Shown in pieces: positions 28,976 through 36,730 of a DNA stretch of 64,000 nucleotides. The translations under genes were made by a program, and so were the position numbers. Each line of letters starts with the position of its first letter. Position 1 is the stretch's first letter. Source of the DNA: Actinokineospora xionganensis (lineage in GTDB: Bacteria > Actinomycetota > Actinomycetes > Mycobacteriales > Pseudonocardiaceae); the NCBI RefSeq assembly GCF_014323725.1, contig NZ_JABVED010000014.1, forward strand, positions 62,001 through 126,000. The letters run 5' to 3'. The notes under the pieces were generated by a model. The model made no database searches, was not told where the DNA came from, and was given only the letters and a program-made list of their open reading frames with translations.

Positions 28976-29062
28976 GTTGGTTCCTCGTCTCGTGCCGTCC
29001 CGAGCCTTGGTGGCACTCGGGGCGGCAGCCAATCGGGGGTGTTCGTCGACCGGCGGACCGGT

Positions 29063-29647
29063 CTAGGGCTCCTCGGTCGAGCTGTCGCTCAGTTCGTCGG
29101 AGTCCGCGCCCTCGGTCGCCTTGGGCTTGGGCTTAAGGTTCTTGTGCGGCGCCAACACCATGATCATGTTTCGGCCGTCCTGCTTCGCGGACGACTCGAC
29201 GAAGCCCAGCTCCTCCACGTCCTCGGCGAGCCGCTGCAGCAGTCGGAAGCCCAACTCAGGGCGGGACTGCTCGCGGCCGCGGAACATGATGGTGACCTTG
29301 ACCTTGTTCCCGTGCTCGAGGAAGCGAACAACGTTGCGCTTCTTGGTCTCGTAGTCGTGGGAATCGATCTTGGGCCGGAGCTTCTGCTCCTTGATGACGG
29401 TGAGCACCTGGTTGCGCCGGGACTCCCGGGCCTTCTGCGCGCTCTCGTACTTGAACTTTCCGAAGTCCATGAGCTTGCATACCGGCGGGCGCGCCTGAGG
29501 TGCGACCTCCACGAGATCAAGATCCGCTTCCTGCGCGAGCCGGAGGGCGTCCTCGATGCGGACGATTCCGACCTGCTCGCCGTTGGGTCCGACAAGTCGG
29601 ACTTCCGGCACGCGGATGCGGTCGTTGATGCGTGTCTCCGTGCTGAT
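29063..29647 (-). CDS. infC: Translation initiation factor IF-3, AUC start
   Basis: IF-3 binds the 30S subunit and rejects non-initiator tRNA and non-canonical start codons. The full protein is 194 residues if it begins at the ATC at 29645-29647: [20 protein letters not shown] is the normal IF-3 beginning, with GAGGAGG at 5-11 nt upstream. The first ATG/GTG-type start in frame (29611) would remove the conserved RINDRIR segment. AUU/AUC starts are known for infC and allow autoregulation. [16 protein letters not shown] and IMVLAPHKN mark the C-terminal domain. First gene of the operon. Confidence 0.95.
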   Translation of the reverse strand: MSTETRINDRIRVPEVRLVGPNGEQVGIVRIEDALRLAQEADLDLVEVAPQARPPVCKLMDFGKFKYESAQKARESRRNQVLTVIKEQKLRPKIDSHDYETKKRNVVRFLEHGNKVKVTIMFRGREQSRPELGFRLLQRLAEDVEELGFVESSAKQDGRNMIMVLAPHKNLKPKPKATEGADSDELSDSSTEEP

Positions 29648-29905
29648 GGGGCCTCCTCGGTCCAGTGATATGACAGCGCGCGAGTGAGGTCCCCTGAACT
29701 ACATCGAGCCCCGATGCCTGATGGCATGCGGGGCCCGCTTCCGACCGATCCTCGACATTGGCGTCGGTTAGGACACCGTCGAGTACACCAACAACACACC
29801 GAATGAACGGCGGTTTTCAGTGACCGGACCCGGCCGCCTCGCGGTGACTCGGGTGGGAGCGGGGGCTCCACTTTGCCGCCCCCGCGCTAACGGGGGCTGG
29901 TCGCA
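29648..29905 (-). promoter_or_regulatory. Long structured 5' leader of infC
   Basis: About 258 nt separate the likely promoter from infC. Two hairpins are visible: GCGGGGGC (29859-29866) with GCCCCCGC (29878-29885), and GCCCCG-ATGCC (29708-29718) with GGCAT-G-CGGGGC (29723-29734) around a TGAT loop. The second lies 60 nt before the start codon. A leader for autogenous control of infC-rpmI-rplT is plausible from knowledge of other bacteria, but I cannot match it to a named RNA family. Confidence 0.45.
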
Positions 29906-29911
29906 CGTGGA

Positions 29912-29920
29912 ATGGTAGCA
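29912..29920 (-). promoter_or_regulatory. Extended -10 (TGCTACCAT) of the infC promoter
   Basis: On the minus strand TGCTACCAT fits TGnTAnnnT. No TTGACA-like box lies 16-18 nt upstream, because that position is occupied by the right end of the TnpB element. The promoter may therefore work from the extended -10 alone or from sequence supplied by the element. Confidence 0.5.
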
Positions 29921-29924
29921 GACC

Positions 29925-30070
29925 TTGACATCCTCCCCCGCCAGTGGCCGGGGATACCAACAGCGACTACCGCACGAGGAGGAGGTCGCGTTGAGGTTCA
30001 CGGTTCATTGGCTCACCCAACGGCGGGCCTCCCCGTGCAGCCACGGCATGCCCTGCCGCGAATCGAATAT
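29925..30070 (-). ncRNA. Predicted TnpB guide RNA (omega RNA), approximate extent
   Basis: TnpB guide RNAs overlap the 3' end of tnpB and extend through the right end of the element, with the guide being the flanking bases just beyond. Here the right end hairpin CCCC-GCC/GGC-GGGG (29935-29953) precedes GGATGTCAA, so the guide would begin with GGTCTGCTACCATTCC read on the minus strand from 29924. The 5' limit is not determinable and is set arbitrarily. Confidence 0.4.
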
Positions 30071-31160
30071 TCAGTGCCGCGTTCACGTCCGCATTGGCAG
30101 CGAAACCGCAGGACCGGCACCGGAAGGCGGCTTGGCTCTCGCGCGCCTCCCGATCCACTACCCCGCACGCCGAACAACGCTGACTCGTAAACCGCGGATC
30201 GACCTTCACCACCCGACCCGGGGCCTTGTGCTCCAAGCGGGTCACCAGCAGGCCCCACCCATTGGCCAGGATGCCCCGGTTCAGGCCCGCCTTCTGCCGA
30301 ACACCCCGACCGGGGACGTCGAGCGTGCCCCTAGCCGACCGGGTCATCTTGCTGATCTTGAGGTCCTCGAACGCGATCACATCGAACTCCCGGGCCAGGC
30401 GGGTGCTGATCTTCTCCACCCAGTCCTTGCGCCGGTCGGTTTCGCGGGCCCTGAGCCTCGCGATCGCCGTCTTGACCTTGCCGCGCCGGTTGGAGCCGCG
30501 CTGAGCCCGCGCAAGCTTGCGTTGCAGGCGCAGCAGCCGGGCTTTCTCGGTTCCACGCAGAGTGGGCGCGCTCAGCAGTTCCCCGGTGGACAGCGCCGCC
30601 GAGACCACGACACCGCGATCCACGCCCACAACCGCACCAGCGCCAGGTGGAGGTATCGGGGTTGGCAGCACGTTGAACGCGATATGCCAGCGCCGCGCTC
30701 CGTCCCGAGTGACGCGGTAGGACTTCACCCCGTCGGCAACCGCACGCGACCAACGGAACCGCACCCAACCGACCTTGGGCACCTTTACCTCGCCGACCTT
30801 GCGGGAGATCCGGCGCACATCGCCCGGTTTGACCGCGACGATCCGGAAGCCTTCGCCGCGCCCGCGTCGGCGCCAGGCCGGCCGTCGATGGGTCCGGCGG
30901 ACAAAGTTGGCCATCGCCTGGGTGAAGTCCTTCAGTGCCTGCTGCTGCACGGTCACCGACCCTGCGGCCAGCCAGGCGTTCGCCGCTCGCGCCTCGGTCA
31001 ACTGACGGCACTGCGCAACGAATCCCGGCGCCGCCCGTCGCCCTGTCCTCCAGTGAGCGTGCTGCTCCACTGCGAGATTCCACACAAACCGGGCATGTCC
31101 ACAGTGCTCCAGCAACACTCGCTCCTGAGCGGGCGTCGACTGAAGACGGAAGCGGGACAT
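29967..31160 (-). CDS. tnpB: TnpB RNA-guided endonuclease
   Basis: A 397-residue TnpB, ancestor-like to Cas12, which uses an RNA made from its own 3' end to cut DNA. The OrfB N-terminal domain is HARFVWNLAVEQH. The RuvC catalytic residues are intact: Asp in VVGVDRGVVV, Glu in VIAFEDLKISKM, and Asp in ANADVNAALNI. The zinc finger CSACG...CRSCG is present. ATG at 31160 was chosen from the family N-terminus (FRLQSTPAQERVLLEH). The open frame continues upstream to 31532, but that part is antisense to DUF1844. All features suggest an active protein. Confidence 0.95.
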   Translation of the reverse strand: MSRFRLQSTPAQERVLLEHCGHARFVWNLAVEQHAHWRTGRRAAPGFVAQCRQLTEARAANAWLAAGSVTVQQQALKDFTQAMANFVRRTHRRPAWRRRGRGEGFRIVAVKPGDVRRISRKVGEVKVPKVGWVRFRWSRAVADGVKSYRVTRDGARRWHIAFNVLPTPIPPPGAGAVVGVDRGVVVSAALSTGELLSAPTLRGTEKARLLRLQRKLARAQRGSNRRGKVKTAIARLRARETDRRKDWVEKISTRLAREFDVIAFEDLKISKMTRSARGTLDVPGRGVRQKAGLNRGILANGWGLLVTRLEHKAPGRVVKVDPRFTSQRCSACGVVDREARESQAAFRCRSCGFAANADVNAALNIRFAAGHAVAARGGPPLGEPMNREPQRDLLLVR

Positions 31161-31206
31161 GTCGATCAAATTAGCGGCGACCACCGACAAACCACGGGAG
31201 ATCCTG

Positions 31207-31548
31207 GTGAACGAGAGCCTTGAGGAGAACGACCGGGACCTGGCGAGTATTCCCAGCGTGGAGGTGATCAGCCGGGCCGCGGTGATGCTCATGTCGGCCT
31301 CGGCGGAGCGTCTCGGCCTGGCTGACGCCGACCCGGAGAGCAGCCCGCACCGCGACCTGGACGAGGCGCGGCGGCTCATCACGGCGCTCGCGGGGCTGGT
31401 GACCGCGTCGGTCGAGTACCTCGGGCCGCACGCCGGGCCGATCCGGGACGGGCTGCAGTCGCTGCAGCGGGCGTTCCGGGAGTCGTCGGCCTTTCCCGAC
31501 GAGCCGGGACATGGCCCTGGGGAGAAGTTCACCGGGCCGGTTTACTGA
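31207..31548 (+). CDS. DUF1844 protein
   Basis: A 113-residue protein that matches the actinobacterial DUF1844 family: IPSVEVISRAAVMLMSASAE, then DLDEARRLITALAGLVTASV, ending GPGEKFTGPVY. The function is unknown. The family is commonly found next to infC, as here. GTG at 31207 was chosen because GGGAG precedes it by 6 nt and the family begins shortly afterwards; the frame is open to 31159, but that part belongs to the element junction. It is divergent from tnpB and, before the insertion, from infC. Confidence 0.88.
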   Translation: MNESLEENDRDLASIPSVEVISRAAVMLMSASAERLGLADADPESSPHRDLDEARRLITALAGLVTASVEYLGPHAGPIRDGLQSLQRAFRESSAFPDEPGHGPGEKFTGPVY

Positions 31549-31609
31549 GGGTCGTCACGACTCGGCAACTGCGGCGACGCCGACGCCTGCCGACGTCTAG
31601 CTTTCACCG

Positions 31610-32919
31610 GTGACCACAGTCGACCCGCGGGCCCCGACGACGGCCGTCCTCATCGGGACCGCCCTGCTCGTCCTCCCCGCCATCGCCCTGCCGCTGGAAG
31701 CGTCGCGGATGACGATGGTCAACGCACCCACTCCATGGTTGTTCGCGCTCGTGGCCCCGGTGGTCGTTCTCGCGGCCCTCGCGGCGATCTGGTGGTGGCC
31801 GGACGGGGGGTGGCGGTGGGTCCTGCTGGGCGAATCCCTCTGCGCGGTATCGGTCGGGTTGCTGTCCGGCACGGCTGACCGTGCGGTGACCGCCCTCATC
31901 GCGAGCCTCGTGGGAACGACGGCACTACTCGGTGTCCTCGGCGCGGCCGGGTGGCTCGCCCGGTCCGGCGCGCGGGCGCTCGCCGCGGCGGTCGCGGGTC
32001 TGGCGGTCGTGACGCACACGCTCCGGTATGTCCTGGGCGTGGTCGAATATGGCCGTCCGGTAGCGGACTTGACTCTGCTGTTCGCCATGGCCGCGGCGAC
32101 CGTCCTGTGCGCGTCGGCCTTGCTGGCCCTCGGCGCCCGGTTCAGGAGCGAACACGCCCAGATCTCCGGGCGCGTTGTCATCGCGGCGGCGGCCGCATCG
32201 CTCATTCCGGTCGCTTTCGCCGCTATGTCCTCGCTGGGCCCCCGCCCATCGATGACTTCGCGGCATTCGCCACTCGCCTCCGGGAGACCGGCATCGTCGC
32301 CCTCGTGGCGGTGGTGGCTGTCGTCGCGCTCACGGCGTGGGCCGGACCGCGTCTCGCCCTCGGCGCGCTGTCGCTCGGCGCCTTGGTGGCGAGCGCCGGG
32401 ACAGTCGTGTTCTACCTCCTGTTCCTCAGCATCAGCGGCGACGAACCGGCCCCGGGGCTGGGCTTGACGTCGTGGCTGTTGATCCTGGCCGGCCTCGCCG
32501 TGGGCGTCGCGCTCGCACTTCCGTCGATCCGGGGATACCTCGGGGCCGGGGCCGCGCTCGTCGGCGCGGTGGCGCTCTACCTGGCCGACGCGGCGGGCCC
32601 CAGAGACCCGGTGTGGCAGCAGTTCGTGGTGGCGGCGGTGATCGCCGCGGCGGTCGCGGGCGCCGCGGCCGTGTGCGACGGGCCGTCGGCGGTGGCCGGC
32701 GGCGTCATCGGGGTCATGCTCGGCGCGGCCCTGGGCACGGTCGACTGGATCTGGAACGCCAGGCCCACCTCTCCGGTGTACACCGAGGGTGTCGTCAACT
32801 GGATGCCGATCGCCCTGATGGCCGGGGCCGCGATCGGGCTGGCGGCGTTCACCTATCTCGGCCTGCGGGCTCAGCGACTCCAGACGTACCAGACCTCGGG
32901 TCTGCCGACGGTGCCGTAG
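31610..32919 (+). pseudogene. Frameshifted polytopic membrane protein
   Basis: Two frames together encode about 436 residues with some ten hydrophobic helices. The first frame runs from GTG 31610 to about 32236 (APVVVLAALAAIWWW, GVLGAAGWLARSG); the second continues with PPPIDDFAAFATRLRE, TSWLLILAGLAVGVAL and WNARPTSPVYTEGVVNW to TAG 32919. The break is in a run of three G and five C near 32241; one missing base restores the frame. It may be a true mutation or a read error. I do not recognise the family. Its 3' end overlaps the response regulator gene by 49 nt on the other strand. Confidence 0.7.
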
Positions 32920-33542
32920 CGGGGTTTGCGGGCGACCTGGCCGTTGTCGGCGAGGTACTCGAGATAGCGTCGGGCGGTGACCCGGGAGACCCCGACCTCG
33001 TCGGCCGCCGCGGTGGCGGGCAGTCCCTCCGGGGCGGCCCGGACGGCGCTGATGACGAGGTCCAGCGTCGGGGCGCTCATTCCCTTGGGCAGCACGAGGT
33101 TTTCCGACCCGCGCAGGGCGCCGAACGCCTCGTCCACATCGGACTGTCCGGTGGCCTCGCCGTGCCGGACGTGGGCGCGGAAGCGGGCGTAGCCGTCGAG
33201 TTTCTCGCGCAGGCCCGCGAAGGTGAAGGGCTTGAGCAGGTACTGCACGACGCCCGCGGACACCGCCGCGCGCACGACGTTGAGGTCTCGGGCGGAGGTC
33301 ACGGTGATCACGTCGGCGGCGTGCCCGTTGGCGCGCAGGGCGCGGACGACTTCGAGGCCGTGGGCGTCGGGCAGGTACAGGTCGAGCAGGACCAGGTCGA
33401 CCGGGGTCGCGTCGAGGAAGCGCAGGGCATCGCGTCCTGAGTGGACGACACCGGCGACGGTGAAACCGGGCACCCGCCCCACATAGAGCCGGTGCGCCTC
33501 GGCGGCGACGGTGTTGTCCTCGACCACGAGCACGGTGATCAC
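32871..33542 (-). CDS. Response regulator, DcuR/CitB type
   Basis: A 223-residue regulator. The receiver domain has the acidic pair in VVEDN (about 8-10), phosphoacceptor Asp54 in VLLDLYLPD, Thr/Ser in VTSARD and Lys in LLKPFTF. The C-terminal domain (ATAAADEVGVSRVTARRYLEY) is the HTH of the CitB/DctR group. The GTG at 33542 has GGAGGAG upstream. It follows the kinase gene by 55 nt and probably responds to external C4-dicarboxylates or citrate, activating the carrier gene at 35262. Confidence 0.93.
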   Translation of the reverse strand: MITVLVVEDNTVAAEAHRLYVGRVPGFTVAGVVHSGRDALRFLDATPVDLVLLDLYLPDAHGLEVVRALRANGHAADVITVTSARDLNVVRAAVSAGVVQYLLKPFTFAGLREKLDGYARFRAHVRHGEATGQSDVDEAFGALRGSENLVLPKGMSAPTLDLVISAVRAAPEGLPATAAADEVGVSRVTARRYLEYLADNGQVARKPRYGTVGRPEVWYVWSR

Positions 33543-33597
33543 GGCCGCTCCTCCCGCCGGACATCGGCGAACCGCCCCAGCAAGCGCCCCACAGTGA

Positions 33598-35169
33598 TCA
33601 CGTCCGCTCTCCTCTCGGCAGGCGCACAGTGAACACCGCACCCACGTCACGTCCCACCTCGACCGTTCCGCCCGCCCGCCGCACCGCTTGGCCGACCAGG
33701 GCCAGGCCCAGCCCCCGGGAATCCCCCGGCTTGGTCGACCAACCACGCCGGAAGGCCTGGTCGCGCACCTCCTCCGGGAGCCCGGCCCCGCTGTCGGCGA
33801 CCCGTAGGACCAGTTCGTCGGCGTCGCTGTGGGCGCTGATCCGGACCCACCGGCCCTCGCTGTCCGCGGCGGCGTCGACGGCGTTGTCGACCAGGTTGCC
33901 GAGGATGGTGACCAGGTCCCGCGCGGGCACCCCGCCCTGGTCGGCGATCTCGGTGTCCTCCGCGACGATCAGCTCGACCCCGCGCTCGCTCGCGTCCGCC
34001 GCCTTGCCCAGCAACAGGGCGGCAAGGATGGGCTCGGCGACCGCGCCGACGACCTGGTCGGTCAGCCGTTGGGCGATGGCCAGCTCCCCCGTGGCGAACT
34101 CGACGGCCTCCGCGGGCCGCCCGAGTTCGACCAGCGACACAACCGTGTGCAGCCGGTTCGCGGCCTCGTGCGCCTGCGCGCGGAGAGCTTCGGCGAAGCC
34201 GCGCACGGTGTCGAGTTCGCCGGTCAGGGCCTGCAGGTCGGTGCGGTCGCGCAGGGTCACGACCGTGCCCAGCGCGCGGCCGTCGTGGTGCACGGTCGAG
34301 GAGTTGACGACCAGCATGCGGGTGTCGGTCAGGTGCAGTTCGTCGTGCATCTCGGTGTCCGAGAGCAGCCGCTCGACCAGGGCTTGCGGTAGGCCGAGTT
34401 CGTCGACGCGCTTGCCGTCGGCGTCGGCGGGCAGGTCGAGCAGGGCGCGGACACCGTCGTTGCACAGCGTGACCCGGTGGTCGTCATCGACCAGCACCAG
34501 GCCCTCGCGGACGGCGTGCAGGATCGACTCGTGGTAGCCGATCATCCGGCGCAGCTCGGCTGGGGCCAGTCCTCCGGTCTGCCGCCGCAGCCGCCTGCTG
34601 ACGAGGTAGGTGGCGAGCGCGCCGAGGACGAGGATCACCGCGGCGATGACGACCAGCCACAGCACCCGGTCGGCGACTTCCGCGCTGATCGCCGAGACGC
34701 TGATCCCGGCGCTGACCAGGGCGATCACCCTGCCGTCAGCCATGGCCGTCACCGGCACGACCGCGCGCACCGACGGCCCGAGGGTGCCGGTGTAGGTCTC
34801 GGTGAACGCCCGGCCCGCGAGAGCCTCCGCGGTGTTGCCGAGGAACCGGCCGCCGATCATCGCCGGGTTTGGGTGGGTGTAACGGACACCGTCGGTGCTC
34901 ATGATCGTGATGAAGTCGACCCCGGTGTCGGCGCGCACGCGCTCGGCGTAGGGCTGCAGCACCGCGGTCGGGTCGAGGCCCGCCACGGCGGTCGCGACAG
35001 TCGGCCCGCCCGCGATCGCCTTGGCCAGCGCCGTCACCTCCGCGGCACTCGACTCCTCGGCCCGGTCGGCGACATCCGCCCAGGCCAGGGCCGCGCTCGC
35101 GGCCACCAGCAAACCCACGATCACCACCTGGACGACCAAGAGCTGCCGGGCCAAGCTCCACTGCTTCAT
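33598..35169 (-). CDS. Sensor histidine kinase, DcuS/CitA type
   Basis: A 523-residue membrane kinase. Membrane helices at about 8-30 and 165-190 flank an extracytoplasmic PDC/PAS sensor (FITIMSTDGVRYTHPNP, FLGNTAEALAGRAFTETY) typical of dicarboxylate/citrate sensors. A cytoplasmic PAS follows (ILHAVREGLVLVDDDHRVTL). The H-box is QAHEAANRLHTVVSL with His about 334, and the ATPase has ILGNLVDNAVDAA, DSGAGLP and SRGLGLALVGQA. The ATG at 35169 is divergent from the transporter gene it likely controls. Confidence 0.95.
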   Translation of the reverse strand: MKQWSLARQLLVVQVVIVGLLVAASAALAWADVADRAEESSAAEVTALAKAIAGGPTVATAVAGLDPTAVLQPYAERVRADTGVDFITIMSTDGVRYTHPNPAMIGGRFLGNTAEALAGRAFTETYTGTLGPSVRAVVPVTAMADGRVIALVSAGISVSAISAEVADRVLWLVVIAAVILVLGALATYLVSRRLRRQTGGLAPAELRRMIGYHESILHAVREGLVLVDDDHRVTLCNDGVRALLDLPADADGKRVDELGLPQALVERLLSDTEMHDELHLTDTRMLVVNSSTVHHDGRALGTVVTLRDRTDLQALTGELDTVRGFAEALRAQAHEAANRLHTVVSLVELGRPAEAVEFATGELAIAQRLTDQVVGAVAEPILAALLLGKAADASERGVELIVAEDTEIADQGGVPARDLVTILGNLVDNAVDAAADSEGRWVRISAHSDADELVLRVADSGAGLPEEVRDQAFRRGWSTKPGDSRGLGLALVGQAVRRAGGTVEVGRDVGAVFTVRLPRGERT

Positions 35170-35261
35170 GACGCCAGTGTGAACGCTATGAACTCAATCG
35201 TGACCGCGGCCACAGCAAAGGAGACGGTGTTCGGCAACCAGCCCACAGAGAGGCCCCCACC

Positions 35262-36620
35262 GTGTCGACACGCACCGAGCCCCGCCGCCGAGACCGAACC
35301 CACTACCTCTACCTGGCCGTCATCGCCGCCGTCATCCTCGGGATCACCGTCGGCTTCGCGGCGCCGGACCTCGCGAAGTCGTTGAAGCCGCTGGGCACGG
35401 CGTTCGTCAACCTGATCAAGATGATGATCAGCCCGATCATCTTCTGCACGATCGTGCTGGGCGTCGGTTCGGTGGCGCGGGCGAGCAAGATCGGCAAGGT
35501 CGGCGGCCTGGCGCTGGGCTACTTCATGGTCATGTCGACCGTCGCGCTGGGCATCGGCCTGGTCGTGGGCAACATCCTGCACCCCGGCGACGGGCTGCAG
35601 CTGACCGAGGCGGTCGCCGCGAAGGGCGAGGCGCAGGTCAAGTCGGCCGAGGGAACAACTGACTTCCTGCTCGGGATCATCCCGAAGACGCTGGTGTCGG
35701 CGTTCACCGAGGGCTCGGTGCTGCAGACGCTGTTCGTCGCGCTGCTCGTCGGGTTCGGGCTGCTGGCCCTCGGTTCGCGCGGAGAGCCGGTGCTGCGCGG
35801 CATCGGGCATATCCAGACGCTGGTGTTCCGGGTGCTGGGCATGATCATGTGGGCGGCGCCGATCGGCGCGTTCGGCGCGATCGCGGCCGTGGTCGGCGAG
35901 ACCGGGCTGGCGGCGCTGAAGAGCCTCGCGGTGATCATGCTGGGCTTCTACGCGACCTGCCTGCTGTTCGTCGTGGTGGTCCTGGGTCTGCTGCTGTGGC
36001 TGGTCTCGCGGGTCAACCTGTTCTCGCTGCTGCGCTACCTGGGCCGCGAGTTCGTGCTGATCCTGTCGACGTCGTCGTCCGAGGTCGCGCTGCCGCGGCT
36101 CATCGCGAAGATGGAGCACCTGGGCGTCAGCAAGCCGGTCGTCGGCATCACGGTGCCCACCGGCTACTCGTTCAACCTCGACGGCACCGCGATCTACCTG
36201 ACGATGGCGACGTTGTTCGTCGCGAACGCCATGGGCAACCCACTCTCGGCGGGCGAGCAGATCTCACTGCTGCTGTTCATGATCATCGCGTCCAAGGGCG
36301 CGGCGGGCGTGACCGGAGCCGGTCTGGCCACCCTCGCGGGCGGGCTGCAGTCGCACCGGCCGGAACTGGTCGACGGCGTCGGCCTGATCGTCGGTATCGA
36401 CCGGTTCATGTCCGAGGCCCGGGCGCTGACCAACTTCGCCGGCAACGCCGTCGCCACCGTCCTGGTCGGCACTTGGACCAAGGAATTCGACCGCGCTCAG
36501 GCCGCTCTGGTGTTCGCCGGGCAGGCACCGTTCGACGAAGCGTCACTGGTCGATGACCAGGAGGAATCGGTTCCCGAGCCGCGGCACGAACTGCTCGAAC
36601 AAACCGCCGCGCGGCCGTAG
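35262..36620 (+). CDS. dctA: Dicarboxylate:cation symporter, DctA family
   Basis: A 452-residue secondary carrier of the DAACS family, which imports C4-dicarboxylates or glutamate with cations. About eight helices and two hairpin loops are visible; family motifs are KMMISPIIFCTIVLGV, LILSTSSSEVALPRL (serine-rich hairpin HP1), PTGYSFNLDGTAIYLTMATL and SKGAAGVTGAGLATL (HP2). GIDRFMSEARALTNFAGNA gives the Asp and Arg that bind carboxylates. GTG at 35262. It is 92 nt from the divergent sensor kinase, a standard layout for regulated DctA. Confidence 0.95.
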   Translation: MSTRTEPRRRDRTHYLYLAVIAAVILGITVGFAAPDLAKSLKPLGTAFVNLIKMMISPIIFCTIVLGVGSVARASKIGKVGGLALGYFMVMSTVALGIGLVVGNILHPGDGLQLTEAVAAKGEAQVKSAEGTTDFLLGIIPKTLVSAFTEGSVLQTLFVALLVGFGLLALGSRGEPVLRGIGHIQTLVFRVLGMIMWAAPIGAFGAIAAVVGETGLAALKSLAVIMLGFYATCLLFVVVVLGLLLWLVSRVNLFSLLRYLGREFVLILSTSSSEVALPRLIAKMEHLGVSKPVVGITVPTGYSFNLDGTAIYLTMATLFVANAMGNPLSAGEQISLLLFMIIASKGAAGVTGAGLATLAGGLQSHRPELVDGVGLIVGIDRFMSEARALTNFAGNAVATVLVGTWTKEFDRAQAALVFAGQAPFDEASLVDDQEESVPEPRHELLEQTAARP

Positions 36621-36646
36621 CCTGGCCATTAGTTGTTCGTTGAACG

Positions 36647-36691
36647 ACCGAACCGCCCGCCGACCGATGCCCCCGGAGCGGGCGGTTCGGT
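36647..36691 (+). terminator. Terminator after dctA
   Basis: A perfect 14-bp inverted repeat: ACCGAACCGCCCGC (36647-36660) against 36678-36691, with a 17-nt loop. It lies 27 nt downstream of the dctA stop and 40 nt before the LuxR gene, so it ends dctA transcription and insulates the next gene. Confidence 0.8.
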
Positions 36692-36730
36692 ATGTAAAGC
36701 GGATCTTCAATACATCGTTAAGATCGCTTG

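Larger units (their letters stand above)
29925..31165 (-). mobile_element. Solitary TnpB element (IS200/IS605-related, no transposase)
   Basis: The element consists of tnpB plus a short right end. The right end reads, on the minus strand, a GC-rich hairpin followed by GGGGGAGGATGTCAA (29939-29925), which resembles right ends of IS1341-like elements. The left end is probably next to tnpB, since a TTGAT lies a few bases upstream of its ATG (29 kb side flank: 31165-31169) and resembles a known TnpB target-adjacent motif. No Y1 transposase gene is present. Boundaries are estimates. Confidence 0.7.

Noticed and set aside
31161-31532. N-terminal extension of the TnpB frame
   Set aside because: Antisense to DUF1844, which has a clear family match; TnpB similarity begins at the ATG at 31160.
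33598-35169. A possible direct link of the two-component system to the frameshifted membrane protein
   Set aside because: The transporter gene divergent from the kinase is the standard target; the membrane protein is convergent and overlaps the response regulator only at its 3' end.
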